From: Rhizobium sp. R634
GTDB lineage: Bacteria > Pseudomonadota > Alphaproteobacteria > Rhizobiales > Rhizobiaceae
Reading direction: 5' to 3'
Assembly: GCF_002211305.1 (NCBI RefSeq)
Contig: NZ_LOKW01000002.1
Span: forward strand, 186,001-250,000
Length of the DNA stretch: 64,000 nucleotides
Below the pieces are notes generated by a model, which had not been told where the DNA came from, did no database searches, and worked only from the letters and a program-made list of their open reading frames with translations. Numbering within the stretch: position 1 is the stretch's first letter; each line of letters opens with the position of its first letter. Below are positions 17,979-26,688 of the stretch, piece by piece. Position numbers and translations under genes: made by a program.

Positions 17979-18608
17979 TCAGCTCCTGATGAGGTTGGCG
18001 CGGATCAGGCCGCGCAGCGAGTTGCCGAGGTAAAGCGTGCCGGTATCGAGATCGGCAAGCGCAAGACGGCCGACACAGGCCTTGCGCTGGCAGATGAGCT
18101 CGGTGCGCAGCACGCCCGCCAGCAAGCCAGAGGAAATCGGCGGGGTCCGCAGGATGCCGCTTCCGTCGTCGAGAAAGATGGAGGTGATGGTGCCTTCGCA
18201 GACTTCGCCGCGTTCGTTCAACAGGATGACCTCATCGGCTTCATCAGGAGCATATTCAGCACGTGCGGCCTCGTAGACGGCGCGGCGTGTGGTCTTGACG
18301 CGCAGCAGCCTGTCGGCTGAGTGAAGGCGGGTCTTGGCGACGCGGACTGTCCAGACGGTCTGCGGCGCCTGCGGAACGAAGGGAGCGCTCGTCACCTCGA
18401 TTCGGCCTTGTGCGTCGAAGGTCAGGCGGACGCGCAATGGGGCCGTCGCACCCGCAACCACTTCATCGAGCTTTGCCGCCGCGCCGGCCGGTTGCGGGAA
18501 GCCGAGGCGGCGGGCCGAGCGGGAAAGCCGGGCGAGATGCAGGCGCAGCCGGACGAAGCCTTCTCCGGGTTGCCAGCGCAGCGTCTCGATCAGCGAAAAA
18601 TTGGTCAT
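17979..18608 (-). CDS. Aminotransferase class IV protein, probable aminodeoxychorismate lyase
   Basis: Probably releases pyruvate from 4-amino-4-deoxychorismate to give p-aminobenzoate for folate. The 209-residue protein starts at MTNFSLIETLRW with an ATGA overlap on the pabB stop. It has the class IV PLP enzyme pattern: the likely PLP lysine in LLRVKTTRRAVYEAA, then DEVILLNERGEVCEGTITSIF and TPPISSGLLAGVLRTEL. It is shorter than E. coli PabC (about 270), as in other rhizobial PabB-linked lyases. Assignment as PabC rests on family plus the overlap with pabB. Confidence 0.85.
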   Translation of the reverse strand: MTNFSLIETLRWQPGEGFVRLRLHLARLSRSARRLGFPQPAGAAAKLDEVVAGATAPLRVRLTFDAQGRIEVTSAPFVPQAPQTVWTVRVAKTRLHSADRLLRVKTTRRAVYEAARAEYAPDEADEVILLNERGEVCEGTITSIFLDDGSGILRTPPISSGLLAGVLRTELICQRKACVGRLALADLDTGTLYLGNSLRGLIRANLIRS

Positions 18609-19759
18609 CGCGCGATCCGTTGGTCGCCGACGGCGAAGCGGGCCTTGAGCAGGCATTCTTCATATTCGGCCTCGGCTGTGGAGTCGAAAACGATGCCGCC
18701 GCCGACGTTGAAGACGGCTCTGCCGCCGTCAAAAAGCGTGATGGTGCGGATGGCGACGGAAAAACGCATGGCGCCTGACGGAGAGATCATGCCGATCGCG
18801 CCGCAATAGGCGTCGCGGGGTCCATCCTCGAGCGTGTGAAGGATCTCCATCGCCCGCATCTTCGGCGCGCCGGTAATCGACCCGCAGGGAAAAAGCGCGG
18901 CGAAGATGTCGCGGATGGAGAGGCCGGGAACGAGCCTTGCCTGCACATGGCTCACCATCTGGTGGACGGTCGGATAGGTCTCGACGTCGAAGAGCTTCGG
19001 CACATCGAGCGTGCCGACTTCGGTGATGCGGGAGATGTCGTTGCGCAGCAGGTCGACGATCATGCGGTTTTCCGCCTGCGTCTTGATATCGGCCCGCATG
19101 GCCGCGATGATTTCGGCATCCTCGGCGGGGCTGGCGCCGCGTTTCGCCGTGCCTTTCATCGGATGGGTCTCGATCCAGCCCTCTTCATCGGTGCGGAAGA
19201 AGAGCTCGGGCGAACGCGACAGGATGACCGGGCCGCCGAGATCGACCAGCGCACCGTATTTGACCGGTTGGCGTTCGATCAGCGACCAGAAGGCGGCACG
19301 GGGATCGCCGGTCCAGCGGGCTTCGACCGGCATGGTGAGGTTCGCCTGATAGGCGTCGCCGAGCCGCAGGTGCTCGTGAAGGCGGTCGAAACGCTCTTTA
19401 TATATAGGGAAATCCCAGCCGGCTTTCGGATGAGTGAGAAATTCCTCATTTTCGAGGCGCTGTTTCGGTTGTGCAAGCGGATGCGTGTCCGGCTGCGGAG
19501 TGTCGAAGACGCCGAAACAGAGAAGCGGCGTCTCGCGGTTTTCGTCAGCGAAGGAGGCGAGTTTTTCCTCGAAGAGATATCCGGCCTCATAGGCCATGTA
19601 GCCCGCAAGCCATTTGCCTTCGGCCTTGGCCTCTTCCATCCTGACAAGGCCGGCGAAGAATTCGGCGCGCCTCCTCGCTATAATGATCTCGGCCGGCTCG
19701 GCGAAAAGCATCACCTGGCTGGTCGTGTCGTCGCGGAAGAGAATATAGGGATCAGACAT
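18605..19759 (-). CDS. pabB: Aminodeoxychorismate synthase component I
   Basis: Converts chorismate and ammonia to 4-amino-4-deoxychorismate in p-aminobenzoate synthesis. The 384-residue protein holds the chorismate-binding domain with YQANLTMPVEARW, ILSRSPELFFR, THPMKGTAKRG, LVMIVDLLRND-type segment MIVDLLRNDISRI, PCGSITGAPKMRAMEIL and GGGIVFDSTAEAEYEE. The KGTAKRG stretch is diagnostic of PabB over TrpE. It is shorter than E. coli PabB (453) because the N-terminal part is reduced. It leads a three-gene operon with the class IV lyase (ATGA overlap) and the YciI protein. Confidence 0.93.
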   Translation of the reverse strand: MSDPYILFRDDTTSQVMLFAEPAEIIIARRRAEFFAGLVRMEEAKAEGKWLAGYMAYEAGYLFEEKLASFADENRETPLLCFGVFDTPQPDTHPLAQPKQRLENEEFLTHPKAGWDFPIYKERFDRLHEHLRLGDAYQANLTMPVEARWTGDPRAAFWSLIERQPVKYGALVDLGGPVILSRSPELFFRTDEEGWIETHPMKGTAKRGASPAEDAEIIAAMRADIKTQAENRMIVDLLRNDISRITEVGTLDVPKLFDVETYPTVHQMVSHVQARLVPGLSIRDIFAALFPCGSITGAPKMRAMEILHTLEDGPRDAYCGAIGMISPSGAMRFSVAIRTITLFDGGRAVFNVGGGIVFDSTAEAEYEECLLKARFAVGDQRIAR

Positions 19760-20135
19760 GATTGCGCCGCATCTTGCTTGGCTATCCGATGCTTGCGATG
19801 TTTTTGCTCTCTGCTGCGCTGGGCGATGCGAAGCTCGTGGTTTCGCTGCGGTAGGTCGAGACCGGAGTAACCCCCACCTCCCTCATTCCTGTGTCCTCAG
19901 GGCTTTGGCCGAGGGATGTCACAGGAATCCAGCCACGGCGCGTCTGCGCCGTAAATGAGTCATTTCCTGCAGATAAAGAGTCTTCCGCGCCCAAGGACTT
20001 GGGCGCGCTGGATTCCTGTGACGAGCACAGGAATGAGGGAGATGGGGCTGCCGTCATGGTTCCTCGTGGACGTTGCAGAATGCGCTTGGCGGATCAATAG
20101 CCCACCATGGCCTCGCTCTAAAGTCTGGCCGCGCC
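19760..20135. other. Intergenic region without a gene between pabB and pepF
   Basis: About 375 bases that hold no credible coding region. Most of it is the compound inverted-repeat element listed at 19872-20047. The rest should hold the pabB promoter next to 19759, but no clear -35/-10 pair stands out. Confidence 0.6.
19872..20047. repeat. Compound inverted-repeat intergenic element
   Basis: A 176-base element bounded by 22-bp terminal inverted repeats with one mismatch (19872-19893 and 20026-20047; the inner 16 bp are perfect). A second perfect 16-bp inverted pair, GTCACAGGAATCCAGC / GCTGGATTCCTGTGAC, lies at 19918-19933 and 20007-20022. Each arm can also fold alone (ATTCCTGTG / CACAGGAAT). 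Two small hairpins occupy the centre (ACGGCGC / GCGCCGT and GCGCCCAAG / CTTGGGCGC). There is no open reading frame. I recall similar CATTCCTGTG / CACAGGAATCCAGC sequences between genes in other rhizobia, so it is probably a dispersed, non-autonomous element. Confidence 0.85.
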
Positions 20136-21989
20136 TCACGCCCTATCCAAAGCTTCCAATTCGTCGATCAGCCCTTCGATCATCGACAGGCCCTGGCTCC
20201 AGAACGACGGATCGGTGGCGTCGAGGCCGAAAGGCTTCAGCAGCTCGGAGTGATGCTTGGTGCCGCCGGCCTTCAGCAGCTCGAAATACTTCTCCTGGAA
20301 GCCCTTCTCGGCCTTCTGGTAGACGGCATAGAGCGAATTCACCAGGCAGTCACCGAAGGCGTAGGCGTAGACATAGAAGGGCGAGTGGATGAAGTGGGGG
20401 ATATAGGCCCAATAGGTCTCGTAGCCCTCGGAAATGTTGATCGCCGGCCCGAGGCTTTCCGACTGGACGGAGAGCCAGAGTTCGCCAATGTCGTCGGCCG
20501 TGAGTTCACCTGCTTTGCGGGCGGTGTGCAGCTTGCGCTCGAATTCGTAGAAGGCGATCTGGCGCACGACGGTATTGATCATGTCCTCGACCTTCTGGGC
20601 AAGCATCGCCTTGCGCTCGCGCTTGTCGGTGGTCTTTTCCAGAAGCGCGCGGAAGGTCAGCATCTCGCCGAAGACGGAGGCGGTTTCGGCAAGCGTCAGC
20701 GGCGTCTGGCACATCAGCGCGCCCTGCGCGCCGGCGAGAACCTGGTGCACGCCGTGGCCGAGTTCATGGGCAAGCGTCATCACGTCGCGCGGCTTGCCCA
20801 TGTAATTGACGAGTACGTACGGGTGGGCCGATGGCACCGTCGGATGGGCGAAGGCGCCGGGCGCCTTGCCGGGGCGGACCGGAGCGTCGATCCACTGCTC
20901 GTCGAAGAAGCGCCTGGCGATATCGGCCATCTCAGGGGCGAAATTGCCATAGGCCGATAGCACCGTGTCCTTCGCGTCGGACCAGGAGATGACGGCGCCG
21001 GAGGTTTCCGGCAGGGGCGCGTTGCGGTCCCAGAAATTCATCTGCTCCATGCCGAGCCATTTCGCCTTCATTCTATAATAGCGGTGCGACAGGCGGGGAT
21101 AGGCTTCCCGGACGGCGGCGGCGAGCGCATCGACGACCTCGCGCTCGACGCGGTTGGCGAGATGCCTGGAGTCGGCGATGTCCTCGAAGCCGCGCCAGCG
21201 GTCGGAGATATCCTTGTCCTTGGCAAGCGTATTGGTGATCAGCGTGAAGATGCGGATATTGGCCTTGAAGGTCTCGGCAAGCGCCATGGCGGCCTTGCGC
21301 CGCGCCTCGGGATCCTTTTCCTGCAGCATGTTCAGCGCCACTTCGAGCGGCACTTTTTCGCCGTCGATCTCATAGCGAAGTTCCGCCATGGTTTCGTCGA
21401 ACAGGCGGTTGAAGGCGGCCGCCGACGTCATCGACTTTTCGAGAAAGAGCTGCTCCAGCCTATCGTCCAGCTGATAGGGCTTGTCTTTCCTGAGATCGAC
21501 CAGCCAGGGGCGGTAGTGGCCGGCATCGGGGTCGTTCGCCATCGAGGCGTCGATCACGGCGTCGTCGATGCGGTTCAGTTCCAGCGCGAAGAACAGCAGA
21601 TGGCCCGAGAATTCGGTGATCTTGGTCTGCACGTCGCCATAGAGCTTGCCGTTGGCGGGGTTGGTGGTGTCGGAGAAATAGGTGAGGCCGGCAAAGGAGC
21701 CGAGGCGGCCCATGAGATCGTCAAGCGCCTCATATTCCTTCAGCGCCGCGCCGATGCCCTCGTCGCCGGTATTCAACGCCGCGTCAGCGAGTTTGCCCTT
21801 CCACTTCTCTTCGAAGGCGATCGCGGCCTTGCCGGCTTTTTCCATGTCGGCGACGAAAGCGGTGGAGGTGGCGGAGGGATAGAGATCCTGCAGCTTCCAG
21901 ACCGGCAGATCGCCGAGCGCGGGATCGGCGGGCCTAGCCGGCGCTGCTGGCGACAAGAGAAGGCCGGCGTGCGGGAGCTTGATTTTCAT
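20136..21989 (-). CDS. pepF: Oligoendopeptidase F, M3 family
   Basis: Zinc metallopeptidase that degrades short peptides in the cytoplasm. The 617-residue protein carries the M3 motif VMTLAHELGHGVHQVLAG (HExxH plus a downstream Glu in LAETASVFGEML), GAFAHPTVPSAHPYVLVNYMGKP before it, and the C-terminal block YVYAYAFGDCLVNSLYAVYQ typical of PepF. There is no signal peptide. The first ~25 residues are poorly conserved, so the start could be slightly internal; the chosen ATG has GAGAGGAA upstream. It is monocistronic. Confidence 0.94.
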   Translation of the reverse strand: MKIKLPHAGLLLSPAAPARPADPALGDLPVWKLQDLYPSATSTAFVADMEKAGKAAIAFEEKWKGKLADAALNTGDEGIGAALKEYEALDDLMGRLGSFAGLTYFSDTTNPANGKLYGDVQTKITEFSGHLLFFALELNRIDDAVIDASMANDPDAGHYRPWLVDLRKDKPYQLDDRLEQLFLEKSMTSAAAFNRLFDETMAELRYEIDGEKVPLEVALNMLQEKDPEARRKAAMALAETFKANIRIFTLITNTLAKDKDISDRWRGFEDIADSRHLANRVEREVVDALAAAVREAYPRLSHRYYRMKAKWLGMEQMNFWDRNAPLPETSGAVISWSDAKDTVLSAYGNFAPEMADIARRFFDEQWIDAPVRPGKAPGAFAHPTVPSAHPYVLVNYMGKPRDVMTLAHELGHGVHQVLAGAQGALMCQTPLTLAETASVFGEMLTFRALLEKTTDKRERKAMLAQKVEDMINTVVRQIAFYEFERKLHTARKAGELTADDIGELWLSVQSESLGPAINISEGYETYWAYIPHFIHSPFYVYAYAFGDCLVNSLYAVYQKAEKGFQEKYFELLKAGGTKHHSELLKPFGLDATDPSFWSQGLSMIEGLIDELEALDRA

Positions 21990-22031
21990 GGGCGCAATTC
22001 CTCTCCACTTTATAACAGTTTTGCTTGTCTA

Positions 22032-22075
22032 GCGCATCGGCCTGAAAATCGGAATCGATTTTCGGAAAGCGCGAC
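22032..22075. repeat. Short rhizobial palindrome
   Basis: GCGCATCGG, then GAAAATCG / CGATTTTC (perfect 8-bp arms around GGAAT-like centre), then GGAAAGCGCGAC. I recall this AAAATCGGAATCGATTTTCGG palindrome as common in Rhizobium intergenic DNA. It lies between two divergent genes. Confidence 0.65.
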
Positions 22076-22288
22076 GGGTAGGCTCAAAGTGTTACAGCGG
22101 CCGAAGGGCCTCGCGGCGCTGCAAGCGCGGCGAGGCCCGGTATCAACGGCTTTTCGGCGCGCAAAAGGCGTCGCTTCGGCACGAAAACCGGTCGCCGCAA
22201 TCGTTAAAATGCAATTGTTTCTCAAAACTGGATGTTCAAGCCTTTCTGCCAGAGTGCGCTTCATGGTTTCGCATGAAGTGAGGCGACA

Positions 22289-23833
22289 ATGACCGGTTAC
22301 AATGAGCTCAAGGGAGCAGGGCAAATTCTCGTGGTCGAAGACGACCCGGTGCAGCGCCGCCTGCTCAAAAACGCAATCGAGCGTCACGGCCATGTCGTGC
22401 ACCAGGCGGAAAACGGCCGGATCGGCCTTGAAATGGTCAAGCGCGACAGCGGCCTTTTCAATGTCATCGTGCTCGACCTGATGATGCCCGAAATGACCGG
22501 CCTCGAATTCCTCGACGCGCTTCATGAATTCGGCACGCAGATCCCCGTTATTGTTCAGACAGGGCAGGGCGGCATCGAAACCGTGGTGCAGGCGATGCGG
22601 GCCGGGGCCTTCGATTTCGTCGTCAAGCCGGTCTCGCCCGAACGCATCGCTACCTCGATCTCGAATGCGATGAAGCTCGACCAGCGCGAGGTGAAGGCGC
22701 GGGCCGGACGCCGGTCTCGCTCCGGCTCCGTCGGTTTCGACGACATCGTCTCGGCAAGCCCGGCGATGATCCGCGTCATCGATCTCGCCCAGCGGGCGGC
22801 GCAATCCAATATTCCCGTCGTGCTCGAAGGCGAATCAGGCGTCGGCAAGGAACTGGTGGCGCGCGCCATCCAGTCCGGCGGCGAGCGCTCGAACAAGCCG
22901 TTCGTCACCGTCAATTGCGGTGCGATCCCGCACAATCTCGTCGAGAGCATCCTCTTCGGCCATGAGAAGGGCGCCTTTACGGGTGCAACCGAACGTCACA
23001 TCGGCAAATTCATGGAAGCCGACGGCGGCACCATCTTCCTCGACGAAATCGGCGACCTGCCGCTTGAAGTCCAAGTGAAGCTGCTGCGGGCCGTGCAGCA
23101 GGGCGAGATCGAGACCGTCGGCGCGCGCACCGCGCACAAGGTCAATGTCCGGCTGATTTCGGCGACCAACAAGGATCTGATCGAGGAGGTCAAGAACGGC
23201 CACTTCCGCGAGGACCTCTATTATCGCCTCAACGTCTTCCCGATCACCATTCCGGCACTGCGCAAGCGCAAGGAAGACATTCCGCACCTGGTACGCGTCT
23301 TTGCCGACCGCTTCTCCAGCGAGCAGAAGAACGGCCGCCGCATGACGGTGAACTCGGGCGCGCTGGCGCTTTTGACCGCCTATGACTGGCCGGGCAATAT
23401 CCGTCAGCTCGAAAACGCGATCTTCCGTGCGGTCGTTCTGGCCGAGGGGCCGGAGCTGACAGAGTCGGACTTCCCGCAGATCGCCGCACAGCTTCCGGAA
23501 TATGAAGTGGTGGATCACCTGGCGCTCGTGGCCGACAATACCGGCCTCGACCCTGATGAAGCCTACAGCGAGGATTACCGGACGCCGACGCCGGGAGAGC
23601 TGCATCACCGGCTGCCGGAGATCTCCGACAACGCAATCGCCAGCGTCAATCCGTCAGGCGATGTGCGCAAGCTCGCCGATGTCGAGGAGGAGCTCATCCG
23701 ATTCGCGCTCAAATTCTATCGCGGGCAGATGAGTCAAGTGGCGCGCAAACTTGGCATCGGGCGGTCCACACTTTATCGCAAGCTCAAAGATTACGGCATA
23801 GATCCCGATAATCCCCAGAAAGATGCGGCTTAA
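22289..23833 (+). CDS. Sigma-54-dependent response regulator
   Basis: A 514-residue transcription activator for RpoN promoters. The receiver domain (about 10-130) has the acidic pair ED18-19 and phospho-acceptor Asp63 in VIVLDLMMPEMTG. The AAA+ domain carries Walker A GESGVGKE, the sigma-54 contact loop GAFTGA, Walker B GGTIFLDEIGDLP and the YYRLNVFPI segment. A Fis-type helix-turn-helix closes the protein (VARKLGIGRSTLYRKLKDYG). No sensor kinase gene is adjacent, so it is an orphan whose signal cannot be read from context. The upstream ~300 bases hold a palindrome and no gene. Confidence 0.93.
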   Translation: MTGYNELKGAGQILVVEDDPVQRRLLKNAIERHGHVVHQAENGRIGLEMVKRDSGLFNVIVLDLMMPEMTGLEFLDALHEFGTQIPVIVQTGQGGIETVVQAMRAGAFDFVVKPVSPERIATSISNAMKLDQREVKARAGRRSRSGSVGFDDIVSASPAMIRVIDLAQRAAQSNIPVVLEGESGVGKELVARAIQSGGERSNKPFVTVNCGAIPHNLVESILFGHEKGAFTGATERHIGKFMEADGGTIFLDEIGDLPLEVQVKLLRAVQQGEIETVGARTAHKVNVRLISATNKDLIEEVKNGHFREDLYYRLNVFPITIPALRKRKEDIPHLVRVFADRFSSEQKNGRRMTVNSGALALLTAYDWPGNIRQLENAIFRAVVLAEGPELTESDFPQIAAQLPEYEVVDHLALVADNTGLDPDEAYSEDYRTPTPGELHHRLPEISDNAIASVNPSGDVRKLADVEEELIRFALKFYRGQMSQVARKLGIGRSTLYRKLKDYGIDPDNPQKDAA

Positions 23834-24011
23834 GCCCTATTTATTAAGACTCAGGCAACCACGATTTGTTACTGATCATAAACCACTTGTTAGTGGCTCG
23901 TTCACTATGTAAAGAAAAGGTTGATCATGTGTGGCATTTTTGCCATCGTGTGACCGCATTTGACAGTCATCTGAGACAGTACGGGACATTGTCTGTCTGA
24001 CGGGGATCGAG

Positions 24012-25859
24012 TTGCCGAATCTGAATGGGAATTCCAAGCCTTCGCGCTTGAGCTGGCGTTCTTTGTGCGCCGACATCTGCGGAAAGGCAGTGAGGACGGC
24101 AGCGGCCGCCCTTCTTGCGCTTGCGGTTTCCTCACCGGTATTCGTCAGTACGCCGTCTCAGGCCGCGGGCGATACCCGCAGTCTTAAGCTCTATTTCATC
24201 CATACTGGTGAAAAGGCCGTCATCACCTATAAGCGCAACGGCAAGTTCGACCCCAAGGGCCTGGAGCAGCTGAACCGCTTCCTGCGCGACTGGCGCAAGA
24301 ACCAGCCGACGAAGATGGATCCGCGCCTGTTCGACCTGATCTGGGAAGTCTATCGCCAGAGCGGCTCGCGGGACTATATCAACGTCGTCTGTGGATTCCG
24401 CTCGCCGGCAACCAATGAAATGCTGCGCGGCCGCTCGCGCAAATCCGGCGTCGCCGAAAAGAGCCAGCATATGCTCGGAAAGGCGATGGATTTCTTCATT
24501 CCCGACGTCAAGCTCGCGACGCTTCGCGGCATCGGCATGAAGATGCAGGTCGGCGGTGTCGGCTTCTACCCGAAATCGGGTTCGCCCTTCGTGCACATGG
24601 ATGTCGGCGGTGTTCGCGCCTGGCCGCGCATGAGCCGCGACGAGCTCGTCCGGCTTTTCCCCAATGGCAATACCATCCATATTCCGGCCGATGGCAAGCC
24701 GCTGCCGGGCTACCAGCAGGCGATGGCCGACTACAAGCGCCGCGCCAGCGGCACGCAGATCGAAATCGCCAGCGCTTCGGAATCGGCGCCGAAGCACAAG
24801 ACGCTGTTTGCCGCTCTCTTCGGCGGCGGAGCGGACGAGCAGGAAGACGATTCGGATGATTCCGCTCCTGTCGCGATCGCCAAGGCGACGCCGCCGAAGG
24901 CTGCACCGGCTCCTGCTCCTGCCGCTGTTGAGCCGCAGCAGACCGAAGTCGCCGACCTGAATGCCCCGGTGCCGCAGGTTCGCCCGGCATTCAGCAACCA
25001 GCCGGCCGAAATGGCGAGCGCGCTGGTGGCGCCGTCTTCGGGTAATGCCGCACAACAGGCCCTAGCCGCAGCGCTTCCGGCCGATCAGGCCCAGCCGCAG
25101 CAGTTTGCCGATCTCAGCGCCTACAGCATTCCGGTTCCCTCGCTTCTCGGCCAGCGCCGCGCGCCTGGCGACGCCGAGGTTGCCTCGGTCGATCCGAACA
25201 TACAGAACGGCCTCCCGGTTCCGACTCCGGTCGAACGGCCTGCCGTTGCCGAGAACCTGCTTGCCGCAGCCACTGCCGATCCGGAAGCAGAGGCCGACGA
25301 GGCCGATCAGGGTACGCTCTCGCCTGACGTTGCAGCGGCACTCGAGCAGCAGAACGACAAGGCGGCCGAAAGCGACGTTGCCTCGCAGCAGCCTCAGATG
25401 AGCGTTGAGCAGGCGATCGCCGCCGCGATGCAGCAACAGGCGCCTGCCGAAAAACCGACGCTGCAGCTTGCTGCATTGGCGCCGGCAACAAAATCTGCAA
25501 GCTTTGGCGACGGTTTCGACGTGCCGGCCGCCGAAGATGCCGTAGCGCCCGGCCTTCCGACCAAGGGCGGCCGCCCGACGCAGAAGCAAGCTGCCGCAGC
25601 CGATGCCAGCCGTGCGACCGTCCGGACCGAGCCGAAGCTGACGCAGAAGATGATTTCGCAGTGGGCGCTGACCAACGCCCGGCTTGAAATGGCTTCCAAA
25701 CAGGTCAAGGCGCCGCGCTTCGTCAGCCAGACGATGCGCGCTCAGCCGACGTCCGTCTATGCGGAGGGCTTCAACGTCAAGACCGCTTCGGTCGATCCGG
25801 CCCGCTTCAGCGGCACGGCCGTCAACTTCATGGAAGTGCGCAAGTTCAATACCAACTGA
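24012..25859 (+). CDS. DUF882 / M15-like peptidase with long Ala/Pro/Gln-rich tail
   Basis: A 615-residue exported protein. The only credible start is TTG at 24012 (GGGGATCGAG upstream); the next in-frame ATG would remove the signal peptide (AAAALLALAVSSPVFVSTPSQAA). The domain at about 55-235 is the DUF882/YcbK-like, M15-type peptidase fold with VVCGFRSPATNEML, SQHMLGKAMDFFIPDVK and SPFVHMDVGGVRAWPR, which hold the likely zinc ligands (His, Asp, His). It may trim cell-wall peptides. The remaining ~380 residues are low in complexity and probably disordered, with a more conserved end (LTQKMISQWALTNARLEMA). Confidence 0.88.
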   Translation: MPNLNGNSKPSRLSWRSLCADICGKAVRTAAAALLALAVSSPVFVSTPSQAAGDTRSLKLYFIHTGEKAVITYKRNGKFDPKGLEQLNRFLRDWRKNQPTKMDPRLFDLIWEVYRQSGSRDYINVVCGFRSPATNEMLRGRSRKSGVAEKSQHMLGKAMDFFIPDVKLATLRGIGMKMQVGGVGFYPKSGSPFVHMDVGGVRAWPRMSRDELVRLFPNGNTIHIPADGKPLPGYQQAMADYKRRASGTQIEIASASESAPKHKTLFAALFGGGADEQEDDSDDSAPVAIAKATPPKAAPAPAPAAVEPQQTEVADLNAPVPQVRPAFSNQPAEMASALVAPSSGNAAQQALAAALPADQAQPQQFADLSAYSIPVPSLLGQRRAPGDAEVASVDPNIQNGLPVPTPVERPAVAENLLAAATADPEAEADEADQGTLSPDVAAALEQQNDKAAESDVASQQPQMSVEQAIAAAMQQQAPAEKPTLQLAALAPATKSASFGDGFDVPAAEDAVAPGLPTKGGRPTQKQAAAADASRATVRTEPKLTQKMISQWALTNARLEMASKQVKAPRFVSQTMRAQPTSVYAEGFNVKTASVDPARFSGTAVNFMEVRKFNTN

Positions 25860-25885
25860 GCCTGCCGATCGTTTGAATATCAAAA

Positions 25886-25917
25886 AACCGCTGGAGCGAT
25901 CCGGCGGTTTTTCTTTT
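25886..25917 (+). terminator. Rho-independent terminator of the DUF882 gene
   Basis: AACCGCTGG / CCGGCGGTT (9 bp with one G-U), loop AGCGAT, followed by TTTTTCTTTT. A-rich sequence upstream could allow function in both directions. Confidence 0.88.
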
Positions 25918-25960
25918 GGCCGTTCCATCCCGGCCAGGCAATCCTTGACTTACAGCCCAA

Positions 25961-25992
25961 CAAAAAGAAAAGCCGCCGGGAGGCCGGCGGCT
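25961..25992 (-). terminator. Rho-independent terminator of the DUF2312 gene
   Basis: On the minus strand, AGCCGCCGG / CCGGCGGCT (perfect 9 bp), loop CCTC, then TTTTCTTTTTG. Confidence 0.9.
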
Positions 25993-26018
25993 TGTAGACA
26001 TCAGCGATGCCGGGCGTA

Positions 26019-26282
26019 TCAGCCTTCCGGCGGCGCCTCGATCATGCCGAGGGCGTGCAGGTAGGTGTCGAGGATTGCTTCCTCTTCCATGCGTTCCTGC
26101 TCGTCCTTCTTGCGCAGCGCCACGACCTTCTTCAGGATCTTGGTATCGAAGCCCATGCCCTTGGCTTCGCCATAGACGTCCTTGATGTCGTCGGCGATGG
26201 TCTTCTTTTCTTCTTCCAGCCGTTCAATGCGCTCGATGAAAGCGCGAAGCTGATCGCGGGCGACGCCATGAGCATCAGACAT
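26019..26282 (-). CDS. DUF2312 protein (UPF0335), GapR-like nucleoid protein
   Basis: An 87-residue protein of the DUF2312 family, of which Caulobacter GapR is the studied member: it binds overtwisted DNA ahead of moving polymerases and helps topoisomerases. The sequence is the expected long helical hairpin: [20 protein letters not shown], then [20 protein letters not shown] and [20 protein letters not shown]. The family is nearly confined to alphaproteobacteria. It has its own terminator. Functional transfer from Caulobacter is inference. Confidence 0.92.
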
Positions 26283-26370
26283 CGTGTTCTCCTGATTGGT
26301 GATCGATTTTGGATGCCAGTGACTGCCGCGAAAGCGGCGTCACGGTCAAGCCTGTTCGGGCTTGGGTGAG

Positions 26371-26676
26371 CTATTTGTGCGGGTTGTTCAGCTCAAAAGC
26401 GGCCTTTTGCACAGGCGAGGCCTCATTCTGATGGAGTTTCTTCCATTCCTCATAGGGCATGCCGTAGACCATCTCGCGTGATTCGTCCCTGGTGACGGCG
26501 ACACCTTCGGCCTCGGCGGCTTCGCGGTACCAGTTCGACAGGCAGTTGCGGCAGAAGCCGGCCAGGTTCATCAGGTCGATGTTCTGGACATCGCTGCGCT
26601 CGCGCAGATGGGCGAGGAGGCGGCGGAAGGCGGCGGCTTCGAATTCGGTCTGCTGTTCTTTGCTGAGCGCGGTCAT
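26371..26676 (-). CDS. DUF1244 protein
   Basis: A 101-residue protein of the DUF1244 family, small helical proteins of unknown function found in proteobacteria. The core RRLLAHLRERSDVQNIDLMN, AGFCRNCLSNWYREAAE with a CxxC pair, and VYGMPYEEWKKLHQ is well kept. The start has GAAAGGAGAG upstream. It lies 12 bases after the N-formylglutamate amidohydrolase gene on the same strand, so the two are probably co-transcribed. Confidence 0.9.
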   Translation of the reverse strand: MTALSKEQQTEFEAAAFRRLLAHLRERSDVQNIDLMNLAGFCRNCLSNWYREAAEAEGVAVTRDESREMVYGMPYEEWKKLHQNEASPVQKAAFELNNPHK

Positions 26677-26688
26677 CTCGCTCTCCTT

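Noticed and set aside
19934..20006. Small hairpins inside the repeat element as transcription terminators
   Set aside because: No T-runs follow on either strand; they belong to the repeat structure.
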